Positions 11,316-23,779 of a DNA stretch of 64,000 nucleotides are shown piece by piece. The stretch comes from Isoetes taiwanensis (taxonomy: Eukaryota > Streptophyta > Lycopodiopsida > Isoetales > Isoetaceae): the NCBI GenBank assembly GCA_021234155.1, contig JAJEKV010000078.1, positions 2,604,001 to 2,668,000 on the forward strand, given 5' to 3'. The notes under the pieces were generated by a model that searched no databases, had not been told where the DNA came from, and worked only from the letters and a program-made list of their open reading frames with translations. Position 1 is the first letter of the stretch, and every line of letters starts with the position of its first letter. The translations under genes were made by a program, and so were the position numbers.

Positions 11316-11404
11316 GTGCACGTCCACCTTATAAAACATCTTAAATAAATTCCACTTCTTTGTCATCTATTCCAATAATCTCTTTTGCATCTGATTCCCA
11401 ACAG

Positions 11405-14400
11405 GTTACCCATAGTTGCTCCAAGCAATAATGACACAGACGAACTAACAAAGATCCTCAAACGTCGAAGTCAGCAACGTGAATATCAAACTCGAAAGAA
11501 GCTAAGGAGCATTCGATCCGCAAACCAGCAACAACAAAGCTTCGTACCTTCAAAAGCTTCAAACTCTAGGTATAAAGTATGCATCTAACTTTCTTTCATT
11601 TTGCTAAACTTAATACTATCTTTAATAATATACCTAAATGCGCCAGCAATTGTCACAAAGAGAGCAACAAGAAATTGAGTGAAGATGGCATTAGCGTCAA
11701 TGAAGAAACCAATGAGCACGAACATACAAGCTCAAACAATAGGTATGTATTTTGAATAACTGTCAGATGAACTATACTTTGAGCACACATAGACAACATC
11801 ATTCTCGAGAATTTACTACATGTATCTCATTTTAATGTTTACACATAACTTAAATAATCAAAACAAACTATAATTCCTTCCATTTCAACATATATTTATT
11901 ACTATTTATTTATGTCCTTACGCTCCATTATGTTTCTTTCACTCCAAAATGACCTTATCACTGGGTACTCACAGCAATAAATTCAATGTGGTACATGAAG
12001 ATCCACCGAAAGGAAAGAAAAGAGGGCGACCAAGGTGAGTGACATTTCTATATTGATTCTATTTCAAATTGCTGTTCAATCTTATCAAATTTGTGTTAAG
12101 TTATGTTTGTCATTCTATTCGTAATACAATACTTCTTTTTATTTTATGTCATATAGCATTCAATAGTCTTACATTCCTTACGTTATATTGTTAATAGGCT
12201 ACCTGCAACCGAGATAGAAAGCCTTCCTATTGATGAAGTAAACAAAATTCTTAGCCGCCGCAAGTACCGACAAGACTATGCGGCTAGAAAAAAGCAGAAG
12301 ACCTCAGTCATTTTAGAGAAAATAGACCCAATACCTTTGACCAGTGAACAAAAAGCCAATGTCCACAGAGCATATAGAAGAGCTCGACAAAACACAGATA
12401 CAGCCACTGCCTGTACAACACTACGTTCCATGGAGGTTGTGCCAGACACAACCTCCATGGAACTGCACAGTGAAAATATGCCATCTAACAATCTTAAACT
12501 AACAAATTGCAACAATGCTAGTCAGCATTGGCAAAAACAAATTGTCAAAATGCAACGAGACATGAAACCTATAGGCCATGAACCATTAACATGGACTAAA
12601 AAATGTCACATATGTCAGGTCGATTTACTTAATTCTGAAAATATACTATTTTGTTGCAATAATGGCCGTCGTTTACTTCCCCCTCTTGAACCTTTGCCTA
12701 ACTCTCTAGAGGAACTTTATTCAATACATAAAATTTCTGATAGTTCCCGTATCATAAATAATCTGTTTTGTTTTACTGCCCTCGGAGTAGATGGTGACTT
12801 TGTAGATCTAAAAATGCCATCTGCTGTCACAATTATGGGTCGTACATACCATCGGCTCTTATCCGCAGCCAAACCAACTAGCACACTCCATTGGTACATA
12901 TATGATAGCTCGATGAGACATAGCATTGCTGCCAACATGCAGTTGCCATCCACATGGATTATGCAAGTTGCTGCAACTCTAGACGCCATAAATCCATACA
13001 TTAAACACCTGAAAACAGTAAAAGAATTATGCCCAACAGCTGCAAAACTCAGTCTTGCAGATCCATCCACATCAGACGAAATAGCTGCCATCGTACATGC
13101 CAATAACAGTGTCACTATACACCCTAGAAGTGCAATGATCTGGATGCAACATGATCATGATCCACTATTCTTAAGTATCCTTGACCCTACATATGAACCT
13201 CTTCAATATCCATTATTTTTTCCACATGGAACCTTAGGATGGCATCCACACAACGAACAAAATATGTCTCAAATAGACTGGTATCGAACTAGATTACTCC
13301 ATGAACCCCGCTTTTCGCAATTAGGAAGATTGTGCGGAGAATATCTCGTCGACATGTACTCAAGGGTCGAAGAAGAACGACTTAATTATATCGTGACCGA
13401 AGGCTATCGACGAAACCTAACACAACATGAAGATGATTTCATCGACGACGAAGATCCCAGCACACATTACAAAATTCTACCAGCGTCATTTTTAGGTTCT
13501 AAACGATGGTGTGCCGTTCAAGTAGCAGACGCCCTCGCACTTGCAAGAGTTAAAGGTAGACCAAGTTTCTTCATAACTATAACAACAAATCCTGCATGGC
13601 CAGAAATAAAACATAAATTGCGTCCAGGCCAAAATGCATCTGATAATCCTACATTAGTCGTTCGAGCGTGCCATGAAAGGGTTCAATATACAAAAAACAT
13701 CATTCGAAAATACCTTGGACCTATATCCTACATGATGCATGTTATTGAATTTCAAAAACGTGGCTTACCACATGGACATATTGTCGTAAAGACAGAATAC
13801 GAAATTCCCATAGATATGATTGATAATTTAATCTCAGCAGAATTACCAGAAGATCCAACACTAAGAGCACAGGTCGAAAAATATATGATTCACAAACATA
13901 CGAAACGATGTCTTAAGGAAAATAACAAATGCTGCTATAAATATCCTAAGCCGCTAAACCCAACAACGTACATCGACGAAAAGGGATACGTACAATATAG
14001 AAGACGAACTGAAGCAGATGTAAATGTTGTCCCATACATCCCATTTCTACTTAGAGAAATGGACTGTCACGTCTATGTAGACATTGCATCAACCGTACAT
14101 ATATTTGCATATCTCTACGGTTATATATATAAAGGTTTTGATATGGCTCGCTTCCACGTTAGTTCCATAAACCAAACACCATCTAAAAAAATTCCAAAAC
14201 CAATTATAGAAACAGCCAATGATGGCCAAACTCATACGAAAAATGAAATTCAAGACTATATTTCTGCACGTTATCTATCCTCCATGGAAGCCACATGGAG
14301 AATTATGGCCTATCACATGACCGAAAAACATCCCTCTGTTAAATGTCTCCCTTTACACTTACAAGACTACAACACACATTCTTTTAGAAACACATCCATG

Positions 14401-16489
14401 CACACCGGAATCTCCTTGCTAGACAGATATTTCCTACGTCCAATTGACTCTACATTCGACCATATAACCTACATTGAATATAATGAACAATATACATCTA
14501 ACACATATAGACCAAGCACCATCCTAAAACCAACAAACTATTTAGAGCAAAAGATCCCAGGTGTAATTCAGAACATCATTCACAAAAGAGCCAAAGGAGA
14601 ATTAATCTGTAGAATTCGCCTATTGCTTCCAAAAGTTGGAGAAGCATTCTATCTAAGGCTCATTTTATTGCATAAACCTGCACGCTCATGGGAAGAACTC
14701 AAAATGCACGATCAACAAACATATGAAACATATCAAGAAACCGCTCAGGCCATGGGTCTCATTGCACCAGCAGCTGAGGCTATCACAACAATGGATGAAG
14801 CAATTTCATGTCTACAGACTCCATCCCAACTACGATTCCTATTTTCACTTTTAATACTAGATTCCGGACCCGCAATTGAGCTATGGGAGAGATTTCAAAA
14901 CCAAATGATAGCCGATTTCCTAGAACAACACCCAGAAAATTCATTAACTGCAATCAACGAAGGCCTTCTTGCCATCAACAACATCTTAATTCAACATGGC
15001 ACTAATACTGAAGCTTTTGGCCTCCCTACATGCAACATCGTATCAAAAGAAGTACAAAATGAATTGAACAAATTCCCTGATCACGACGAATATCTTACAA
15101 AAAGTTCACACATGTTAGAAAGTATGAATAGAAATCAAACTTCAGTCTATACATACGTATGTGAACTTATTAACAAAAATATGTCCCCAGTACCAACCTT
15201 CATATATGGAAAAGCAGGTACTGGAAAAACGTATGTCCTTAATACTATATGTTTCTACGTACGAGGATTAAACCAAATAATTTTGCCATGTGCCACCACA
15301 GCATTAGCATCTCTTCAATATCCTGCTGGGAGAACCGCACACTCTCTATTCCAAATACCTATTGTCGATAACAATATCGGGATTCATTCACTGCTTAATC
15401 CACAATCAGCAAGAGCCACATTGATTAACACTGCAGCAGCAATCGTATGGGACGAATTCCCCATGGCAAATAAAGCAGTCATAGAGGCAGTTGACATCCT
15501 CTTACAAAGTATAACAAATATACCAAATCCATTTGGACAAAAAGTATTTATAGCAGCTGGAGACTTCAGACAAATTGCCCCCGTCACTAAACGAGGAGGC
15601 AAAACAGCAACAATAAATGCATCCATAATATCCTCACACCTTTGGCAACATTTCAAAGTTCTAGAGCTCAATGAACCTGTCAGGAATGCAGCTGACCCAG
15701 AACTTATACGATTTGTTGATGATATCGGAGAAGGACGTCTACTAAATGACATCCCATTAACACTTGTTTAAAACAACAACTGACATACAAGACGCCATTA
15801 ACTTTCTATATAACACCTACATACTACTAACACCTACGATATGTGAAAAACGAGCATTCCTATCTCCAAAAAACATCCCTGTCGACGATTTTAATATTCA
15901 AGTCATACAAATGATTCTAGAAACTTCGAAGAACTATTTCAGCGTTGATAGGCTTACTGAAAATGACCAAACCGTTGAAGACCACCCAATGGCAACAACG
16001 GACTTTCTCAATGGCTTCAAACATCCAGCGCTTCCACAACATGAACTTCAATTAAAAATCAATACTATCTGCCATATCACAAAGACACTAGATAAAGACA
16101 GAGGACTCGTCAAGAATGCAAGAGTCATGGTATGTTCAATGCACGCCAAATTTGTGACCGTCAAACTTTTAACAGGCCAACCACAACAAATAGGAAACAT
16201 ACACCCCATATCCCGAGTCGACTTCTTCCACCAACCAGACAACTGGCCTTGGACAATCCACAGACGACAACTACCCCTTCGACCCGCATACGCAACAACA
16301 TTCCATAGTTGTTTAGGACTCACTCTCGACAAAATAGTCCTCGACCTCCGCACTGAGGTCTTCACACATGGACAACTATACACAGCACTCACTCGCATAC
16401 GAAAAAAAGAAGATGTCCTCATCCTCCTGGACAAATCAAACACAAGTAAGACTACAACAAATGTCGTCTACAAAGAACTGCTTCCATAA
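11405..16489 (+). CDS. Helitron Rep-helicase (RepHel), multi-exon, one frameshift
   Basis: Helitrons move by rolling-circle transposition using a Rep nuclease fused to a PIF1-type helicase. Four exons join in phase: 11405-11569, 11647-11742, 11975-12034 (AT-hook KGKKRGRPR) and 12198-15771; all junctions are GT-AG. The large exon carries the Helitron N-terminal region (DPTYEPLQYPLFFPHGTLGW near 13190), the HUH nuclease motif (GLPHGHIVV near 13776), the tyrosine motif (DYISARYLSSMEATWRI near 14255), then helicase Walker A GKAGTGKT (15211), Walker B IVWDEFPM (15445) and AAGDFRQIAPV (15556). A single +1 shift near 15764-15771 puts the rest (FHSCLGLTLDKIVLDL, HGQLYTALTRIRKKEDV) into another frame that ends at 16489. 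No other stop interrupts some 1,430 codons, so inactivation looks recent. The first exon and initiator are not certain. Confidence 0.9.
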
Positions 16490-16499
16490 ATAAGTTACG

Positions 16500-16680
16500 C
16501 ACCTCTTCCTCCCAAAAAAAAAAAAAAAAAAAAAACTCCATCCATCTCACGCCCAAGGTGTAGACGGAGTATCGATACCCTCAAAGGTCGATGTTCCCTC
16601 TACACCATGGGCACCGTACTGACGGTCGCATCTGGGTTCAACTCCCAGGGGGGAGCCGGCGCCAAATTCTTGTATAATTT
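16500..16680. other. Helitron 3' flank: A-run, inverted repeat, tRNA B-box-like site
   Basis: A 20-plus-base A-run (16514-16535) is followed by an inverted repeat, CCCAAGGTGTAGA (16552-16564) and TCTACACCATGGG (16599-16611), with one mismatch. A palindrome GTATCGATAC lies in its loop. Then CTGGGTTCAACTCCCAG (about 16634-16650) looks like a tRNA T-arm / Pol III B box. It could be a SINE fragment or part of the Helitron 3' end; I cannot decide. Confidence 0.4.
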
Positions 16681-17754
16681 ATGTGGTTTTAAGGTGTTCA
16701 CAACTCTATAATTTAATTAAGAGCTAGGCTACTAGCTCATTCTAGGTGTGAATGCAGGCAATTGATCACAGCGTAAGAAAATTATCCTTTTCCCATCATG
16801 CATTCTATCTACACTTAGATGCAAAGCCTCTCCCCACCTTAGTTGTCGCACGCGCTATGGCTAGAATACATTCCCTCGTTGAGCCGACTAATTTGGAGAC
16901 GACTTGGCCGTTGCATTGCTTCCATTAATTCACTCCCTTGCTTTGGTGTAGTTGGCTACCACGTCAGTCTTGCATGTTGAAGGTCACATGGACATTAAGC
17001 ATCTATCCATCTTACGCCCATCTCGCCTTGGCTACTTAAGGAAGGAACTCTATTCTAAGGGTCAACTAATTTGATGGCAATTCAATCCCAAAGATGTAGG
17101 TAGGTTCAGTCCTAAGATTGAGTTCCCACTTTCTGCACATTCTACGGTGCTATGCTGCCTTCTGGTTTTGTGGTACTTTCTAGTTACATTGATCACACTC
17201 CACAGTTTTGAACCTCATGTTGCATCTAGAGAGCTCATGGAAGTGGTCAATTGCTAGCACTTCTCCAGCTTCCAGTTTGTAGCCTTTGTCCCTCAATACA
17301 TGTGCATCTTCCTGGCGAGTAAAGCCTCATGACTCTCCTCCGTGATTGGTTTGCTCTCGGGGATGATGTACCCTTATGTGTGCGTACTTTAACCCTTGAG
17401 TTGAAGAACTTTCTGCCCTAGATCTACTCTTATCCTTGAATAGTCTGGTTATTGTCTTGAACTCTCTTTTTGCCGAAGGTGCTTTGGTTGTTGTCCTTGT
17501 CGTTAAGGTGTCGAATGCTTCTATCTTGGGTGTTGAGGTCCCCCATGTTGGAGATACGTTTGGCTTCTTCTCTTCTAATTGTTGGTTGTACTTGACGAAG
17601 CCATCACCTAGTTGTTGAATGAGCATAGGCATAACCCATCGCTGTAGCACCTTTCATAAATGTATTACCCACACTTACTACTACTTTTAAAGTATCACCT
17701 GATCTACTATGAATTCCAAAGTATAACCGCTATATATTCAAGAAACTTCCCATG
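16681..17754. other. No recognised gene; one 107-aa minus-strand frame
   Basis: The region has moderate GC. A 107-aa frame on the minus strand (17650-17327; begins MLQRWVMPMLIQQLGDGF) is basic and Ser/Thr-rich towards its end, with no motif I recognise. A perfect 7-bp hairpin GAGCTAG-GCTA-CTAGCTC lies at 16721-16738, three bases before CTAG. Confidence 0.3.
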
Positions 17755-18235
17755 TTACTAAGCATCAATTGCTCAACCACCCATGAGGAGCATACTCACA
17801 CATACAACCATGACGACCCATACCACATCTATACCCATGAGGACACGTTTATTACTTGGCACCCGTGCAAGAGGAGTTTACTCACGCCTATTACTAATTG
17901 TAAAGTATTATCCATGAAGAGCCTACTTACACCTCTACCATGCTACTAATTCCAATTACAACCTCTATATGTCCAAAGTATCAGACATGAGGAGCATACT
18001 CAAACATCCATGAGGACCCATACGACATCTACACCCATGAGGACCTTTACCACATCTATTTCTTTTTACTCACACCTACTACCGTACACATGCCCTACTA
18101 AAGTATCACCTATGAGGATGTTACTCACACTTACTATCATGAGTAGCATATTCACACATACACACATGAGGACCCATACCGCAACTACACCCATGAGGCC
18201 ACATCTACTACATTCACTATTTCTAGACTGAGGTG
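17755..18235. repeat. Degenerate repeat around CCATGAGGA
   Basis: CCATGAGGAC, CCCATGAGGACC and ACTCACACCTACTA-type phrases recur every 30-90 bases. They merge into the next repeat, which shares CCATGAGCAT. Confidence 0.65.
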
Positions 18236-19315
18236 CTTGCGTATGAGCATCTAAAACATTCTAGAACATTCTATTTTGAGTGTTTGCAATTTTCCAAAAA
18301 CTTACTATTTTTAGACTGAGATATCTACTCCCATGAGCTATTTTTAGACTGAGGTGCTTACCCATGAGCATCCAAAACATTCTAGAACATTCTATTGTCA
18401 GTGTTTGCATACGTTTCAAAAAACTTACTATTTTTAGACTGAGGTGCTTACCCATGAGCATCTGGAACATTCAAGAATATTCTAAATTGAACATTTGTAA
18501 AGTTTCAAAAATCTTTCTATTTTAAGACTGAGGTACTTACCAATGAGCGTCTGGAACATTCTAGAACATTGTACTTTCAGTGTTTGCAAAGTTTCCAGAA
18601 GATTCTATTTTGAGCGTTTGCAAAGGTGCAAAAAACTTTCTATTTTTAGATTGAGGTGCTTGCCCAGGAGCACCTGGAATATTCTAGAACATTTTATTAT
18701 GAGTTCTTGCAAACTTTTAGAAAACTTTCTATTTTTAGACTATGGTACTTTCTATTTTTAGACTGACGTGCTTATCCATGAGCATTTGAAACATTCCAGA
18801 ATATTCTATTTTGAGCATTTGGAATGTTTCAAAAAACATTCCATTTTTAGACATTCTAAAAGATTCTAGAAGATTCTAGGACATTCTAGAGATTCTATTT
18901 TGAGTGTTTGTAAAGTTCTACAAAACTTTCTACTTTTAGACTGAGGTGCTTGCACAGGAGCACTTGGAACATTCCAGAACATTCTATTATGACTTCTGGC
19001 AACCTCTGAGAAAACTTCCTATTTTTACACTATGCTACTTTCTATTTTTAGACTGAGGTGCTTACCTGTGAGCATCGCGAACATTCCAGAACATTCTATT
19101 TTGAGCACTTTCTATTTTTAGACTATGGTATCTTCTATTTTTAGACTGAAGTTGCTTACCCGAGCATCCGAACATTCTATTTTGAGCATTTGCAAAGTTT
19201 CCAAAAACTTTCTATTTTTAGAAGACTCTAGGACATTCCAGACAGGTCTAAAAGATTCTAGAAGATTCAGCACCTATCTAGAACATCCTAGAGCGTCCTT
19301 GAATTATTTAGCCTT
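18236..19315. repeat. Minisatellite array 1, rich in TTCTAGAA (heat-shock-element-like)
   Basis: A unit of roughly 80-100 bp recurs about ten times with drift: TATTTTTAGACTGAGGTGCT, TACCCATGAGCATCTGGAAC, ATTCTAGAACATTCTATTTT, GAGTGTTTGCAAAGTTTC. Each unit holds TTCTAGAA palindromes. TTCTAGAACATTC (18259-18271 and 18380-18392) is a perfect three-unit heat-shock element, nTTCnnGAAnnTTCn. A related array is at 47640-48545. Confidence 0.85.
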
Positions 19316-19350
19316 CGCCCTTAACTATATATGAACTTTTATTTTTTTCA

Positions 19351-19593
19351 AGAAACCAATGCTTGGCCTAGTGGTAAGGATGGGGGTTTGAGGGCAAGGT
19401 CCAGGGGTTCAATTCCCCCCACCAAGAAGTTTTGAAGTGGGTGGGGAGATAAGGAGGGCCGAGATCGCGCCACATGGATCATCCTCCACCGGCCGATGGG
19501 GCGTGGAATACTTTCGAGAGGCGGACACTATTTTCTTAGAATAGAAAGAAGACTAAATATAAGATTACTAGAATTTTTTTTTTTTTTTTTTTT
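19351..19593 (+). mobile_element. tRNA-derived SINE
   Basis: The head has an RNA polymerase III A box (TGGCCTAGTGG, 19364-19374) and B box (GGTTCAATTCC, 19406-19416) about 30 bases apart, as in tRNAs. A non-tRNA body and a T-run (19574-19593) follow. Plant SINEs with this head (CTTGGCCTAGTGGTAAGG) are common. A related decayed copy is at 48597. The 16-base repeat TATAAGATTACTAGAA occurs at 19558 and 19607, flanking the T-run. Confidence 0.75.
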
Positions 19594-19619
19594 GAATTAT
19601 CTATGTTTATAAGATTACT

Positions 19620-20170
19620 AGAAAAAAAAAATTGGAATTCTCTATGTTTTTTGGAATGCTTTTTCCGGCCAAAATTACTCGCAAACTAAATCAGAAATTA
19701 GTTTGGAAGGCTCATTCCGACCATCCAGTCCCTTCTAATTCTGGCGCCTCCCGCAAGTAAGAGTACGGTGATCGAGATGGTTTGAATGAAGCGCCTAGCT
19801 CTAAAGAAGGCCTTTGTCTGAGCAACGATACAGTGATCAAGGTGGTTTGAAGCGTGTTTTTGGAAACTATATTTTTTTCTGGCAGCTCATCCCCATAGCT
19901 TCGAACCGTGGCTATGGTTTGTTGCCTGTGTTGCTCGATGTCAACCTGTGTTCCCAAGGAAATGGAGCAGGAAGCATTACTTTGTACCGCCGTTTGAGCT
20001 CTTTTGAATAGGGCAAGCGTGGCTGCAGGGAGCTTGAAAGCGGGAATATTAGGCTCGTTTTTGAAGCTTCATCAGCGAATTTTTTCAAGTTTCGGCAATT
20101 TGCAAGCTTCATTAGCCTTTTTTTCATCTGGGTTCTAGATTTTAGCTCAATTCCCGTGTTTTTCTTGAAT
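19620..20170. other. Upstream flank of the 20-21 kb gene, no clear gene
   Basis: Short frames only. It may be the promoter and leader of the broken gene that follows. Confidence 0.4.
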
Positions 20171-20174
20171 CCTT

Positions 20175-21366
20175 ATGTTGTGTTTTAGCTTTGCTTCAAA
20201 GGTCGTAGACAATTTTGTAAATCTGAAAGCCCAATTGCCTACGATTCCTGAAGCATGTGAAGGGCAGAAGCAGCGGAAGAAGGGGGAAAAAAGGAACAAA
20301 ATCTTTAGCATTTTCGACAACATATCCCTCTGCTTGGATGAAGAAGACGCTTTTGCTAAATTTTATTCGACAAAGGGTTGCAGGCCACTTGGTCTCATAT
20401 CTAATATTCTTCTCCAATTGCAGCAGACTCTCAATCAAAAATTCGCTCTTGATTCCCAAACTTTCGTCCTCGATTCCCAAAAGTTCGTCCTTGATTCTTC
20501 TCAAAATTTGCCCTCGATTCTGTCTCTTCCACTGGGCTCCTCCTGAATGCCCAAATGGGTCCGATGCAAGAACCCTTTGTTTTACTTCGCCCAGTTAATG
20601 ATCCGCCCAAGAACGGATGAATCTAAGCTCGAGCATATGAAAATGCCGGACTCGATTAGGAAGCATTTGGGTTTAGAGTCAATCCACGTCTTCGAGCTTC
20701 CTCTTCAAGAAGATCAGCAATCGGAAGTGGATACTCATCAATCTCCATGGCTATGGAGAACAATATTTCTATGATGGATTCAATGCTCCAATCCGGCCTT
20801 GTTCACCCATGATTTTACCGCCTCTTCATTTTCTTCAGATTCAAGCCTTTCCGCGATTTCGTTGCGCTTTGAAGGGGCTTATTTATTAGAGTCAAAATCA
20901 TCACCCTATTTTTGAGATAAATCCACCGAATATGAACGTAGAAGCATCGACAACTGCGGATATGGCTCTGCAGTAGTTCCAAAGGGATCAGAATTCAAAT
21001 ACGGGATATGGGTCGACGATTTCCTCTCCAAATTTGGGCATTCATAGTTTCGCCAATAGTTCCCGTGGATCGGGAATCTAAATATTGGCTATCGATCACC
21101 GATTTCTTCTCCAAATCTAAGCATTAAAAATCAAAATACAAATTTGGGTATGTGTCCGGAATGGAACCAATATGGATCATCGCCATTTACGCATTGGATC
21201 AAGCTATTTCGCATCAAAATGCAAATTTGCATCACTCTACAAATTTGGGCATTTCGAATCAAAGCACAAACTTGGGGATTTCGGGGAGGGTAGAGCAGAA
21301 TCAAAGCATGGGTTTGCACTGTGGCAGATGATCTCGCCAGAACCGCCGGAAGCGGACATGCAGTAA
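20175..21366 (+). pseudogene. Broken Asn/Gln/Ser-rich protein gene, function unknown
   Basis: The right part (20935-21320) reads as a low-complexity protein rich in Asn, Gln and Ser with repeated NLG(I/M) phrases: DQNSNTGYGSTISSPNLGIH, NIGYRSPISSPNLSIKNQNT, NLGMCPEWNQYGSSP. After a frame change it continues ISHQNANLHHSTNLGISNQS and TNLGIS. Stops and shifts separate the blocks. Upstream, 20175-20546 (123 aa, start MLCFSFASKVVDNFVN, with tandem DSQ-x-FVLDS phrases) and 20547-20774 (KMPDSIRKHLGLESIHVFEL) may be earlier exons. Such Asn/Gln-rich tails are typical of plant transcriptional regulators, but no DNA-binding domain is visible and I cannot name the family. Confidence 0.4.
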
Positions 21367-21812
21367 TGCTTAAATCTCTGCCGGAAAAGGGGAAGTTGTT
21401 GCGTGTGTAATATGTTTTGACATTATAAACTTCTTTATCAGAACAAAAGGATCATTAATCTACTTATATTGCTAATACATCAACATCCAATAGATAAAAT
21501 AATTCTTGATTTCTATATATGCTACCAAAGGTACAGCCAATCAAAAGTCGACATACCAAGACCAACATTAGTACAAGCATACAAAGACGAAATAATACTT
21601 GGTTTCTATTGGGCTGACAAATCCACCAGCTGGGCTTAAAAATCCACCTATAGATTAAGTTGACAAACTTGCCAATCGGCTGGGAATCTATATGTATAGC
21701 AGCATTTATCATACTAATCTGAGCTCGAATCCTCTGTGAGGCCCGTTTCCCTTTGGTTTGTAAGTTTAATCTCAATGATGTCCACAAATATATCATCCAC
21801 TATCCAAAAAAA
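21367..21812. other. No gene seen
   Basis: AT-rich DNA up to the LINE insertion site. Confidence 0.5.
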
Positions 21813-23779
21813 AGATAAAACGGGGGAGGAACAAGGCGGTCGAATTGGGCGGTTGGGGGTTCGGACAAAAACTTTGATCGGCGATATCTCTCTTATCCGG
21901 TGTCGATTTCGGCGTTTAGGCTCGTTGGAAAGCTTGTTCCGAGCTCTTTCCGGTGGTGTATAGCATTAGCTGTTTTGCATGTGGTTTGTTGCCACAAATA
22001 GCTGATTTCCGGACTGGTTCGGATGTCATGGCTCTGCCCGCATGGCTGATGGGGATCGATTGAGCCTCATGGCTTGGGGCTGAAGCCAAGGGAGATGGCG
22101 AGGAGGAAGAATCCTCCAAAGAAAGGGAAGGACGGGTCTCGGCATGCATGAAGAGGCGGGGTCGTGAGGGAAGTGGCATGCAATTGGTGGCGAGATGAGG
22201 GAGCTCTTGGAATCCCTTCTGTTGAGAGGTTTGTGGATTGCTCTTCCTCTCAATATAATTCTGAGACCCCACTAGATTGTGTTTTGGAGACTCGGTCATG
22301 ATCCCATCAAGCATGCCCCTTTGAAATTGGATCTGCGATGCCCTCTTCCCCTATGCTTGGGAAGGGATCACTTTTCTTCGGGTGATGCCCTCTTCTAGGG
22401 TGCATGTAGTCGATGTGCCTCCTGGGGTGCCCCTCGATACCTCTCTCCGGATGCCGGGCGGCAGCCCCAACTCCCTTAGCCCGCCCGCCTGGCAGAGCAA
22501 TGACACTTGCTGCTCGCATCACTTTCGGCCGGGTTTCGGGATTGGATCAAGCCGCAAGGCTCCTGAGTGTAGGACCGCCCGTGTTCAAGAGGCTCTGAAA
22601 TTTGTGGAGGATCATCACTGCTGACTCGCTGGCGGCTCTTCCGAGCCTCCATGGATAGATATTGATCATGCGGACATATGTTCGTACCATTGAGAATCTA
22701 GTTTCATTTATGGTATTGGGCTACTTCACGGGTTACATATTGGACACGAGGAGGTTTAGCTCTTGGCTTGCCGGACATCTCGAGGCGGATTGGTTTGCCC
22801 GGTATCGGTCTCAAAATTCCTACCAAATAATTTCTTCATAATCATGTTAGTCTTCCGTGCGGCAATTGGTTAGTCGAAGGGTGGATACTTTGGGTGAATC
22901 TTATGTGTTGTATCAAGATATACTCCGGCAATGTCCACCAGTTCTTTGGAAATGTTAAAATCCGTTGGTTCCGGATTCGGATCTTCCTCCCGATCGACGA
23001 TGGTGCCTGATTTCTTGGTTTCTATGGCTAATGGCCTCGGTGTATATTTGGCTCATTCTATTGTGCAGTCCCCAAGATCTATGTTGCTCGCACGCTTTGC
23101 AGCTGTGCCCACTTCTCTTCCAAAGGCGCAGCGGTCCCTCGCATTTTCTCTTAGATTGAAGCTTTTGAATGGCTCTGAGATCCGGCGGATGTTTCCATCT
23201 ATTGTGCTACCATCCGATCATGTTGATGATCCCGCGCCGGTGCTTACGATGTGGGTAGGGTTGCGGGTGCTTATCACAGAGGCCGGGATTCCTCTCGCCT
23301 GAGGCAATGCACGAGAGGACTACGTAGTGCGATGAGTGGAGTTGGGCGAGGTGGTGTGGTTGGGAGAGGTGGTGTGGGGACGAGGCGGGGCAGGCTTCTT
23401 TCTTGGGCCGCCAATTGGATGGCGAGGGATAGGGGACGTGGTGGCTCGGGAGGAGGGCTCGGATGATTTGGTTGTGGCTAGGTCTGAGGACAAGGCCGTG
23501 GAAGGGGCTGGTGATCCCGGGTGGGGATGTCCCGTGAGCAAAATGTCTTTGAAAGCATGAGGTGGCTGGAGCAGCGTGGGTGGAGGTAGAGACTAGTGTG
23601 GCCCATGACTCTATGGAGGTACACTGGGGACTTCCAACACGTGTTGGAAGTGGAATCTCATGTAGAGCGGCCGTGGGTCACATTGCCGTGATTAATCCTC
23701 CTGCTCTAGATGATGACTCGCGGGAGTGGGCTGATGGCCCGGTGGGTACGCATGTGGGGCTAGACACTTCTCCTCCCGG

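Noticed and set aside
12717-16443. Minus-strand frames of 122-132 aa over the Helitron
   Set aside because: They are shadows of the Rep-helicase coding sequence and have no motifs.
16634-16650. Rho-independent-type terminator
   Set aside because: The hairpin resembles a tRNA T-arm, and bacterial terminators are not expected in plant nuclear DNA.
17755-19315. CRISPR array
   Set aside because: Repeats are degenerate, of variable length and without unique constant-length spacers, and the DNA is plant nuclear.
19361-19430. Functional tRNA gene
   Set aside because: A and B boxes are present, but the acceptor stem does not pair and a SINE body with a T-run follows.
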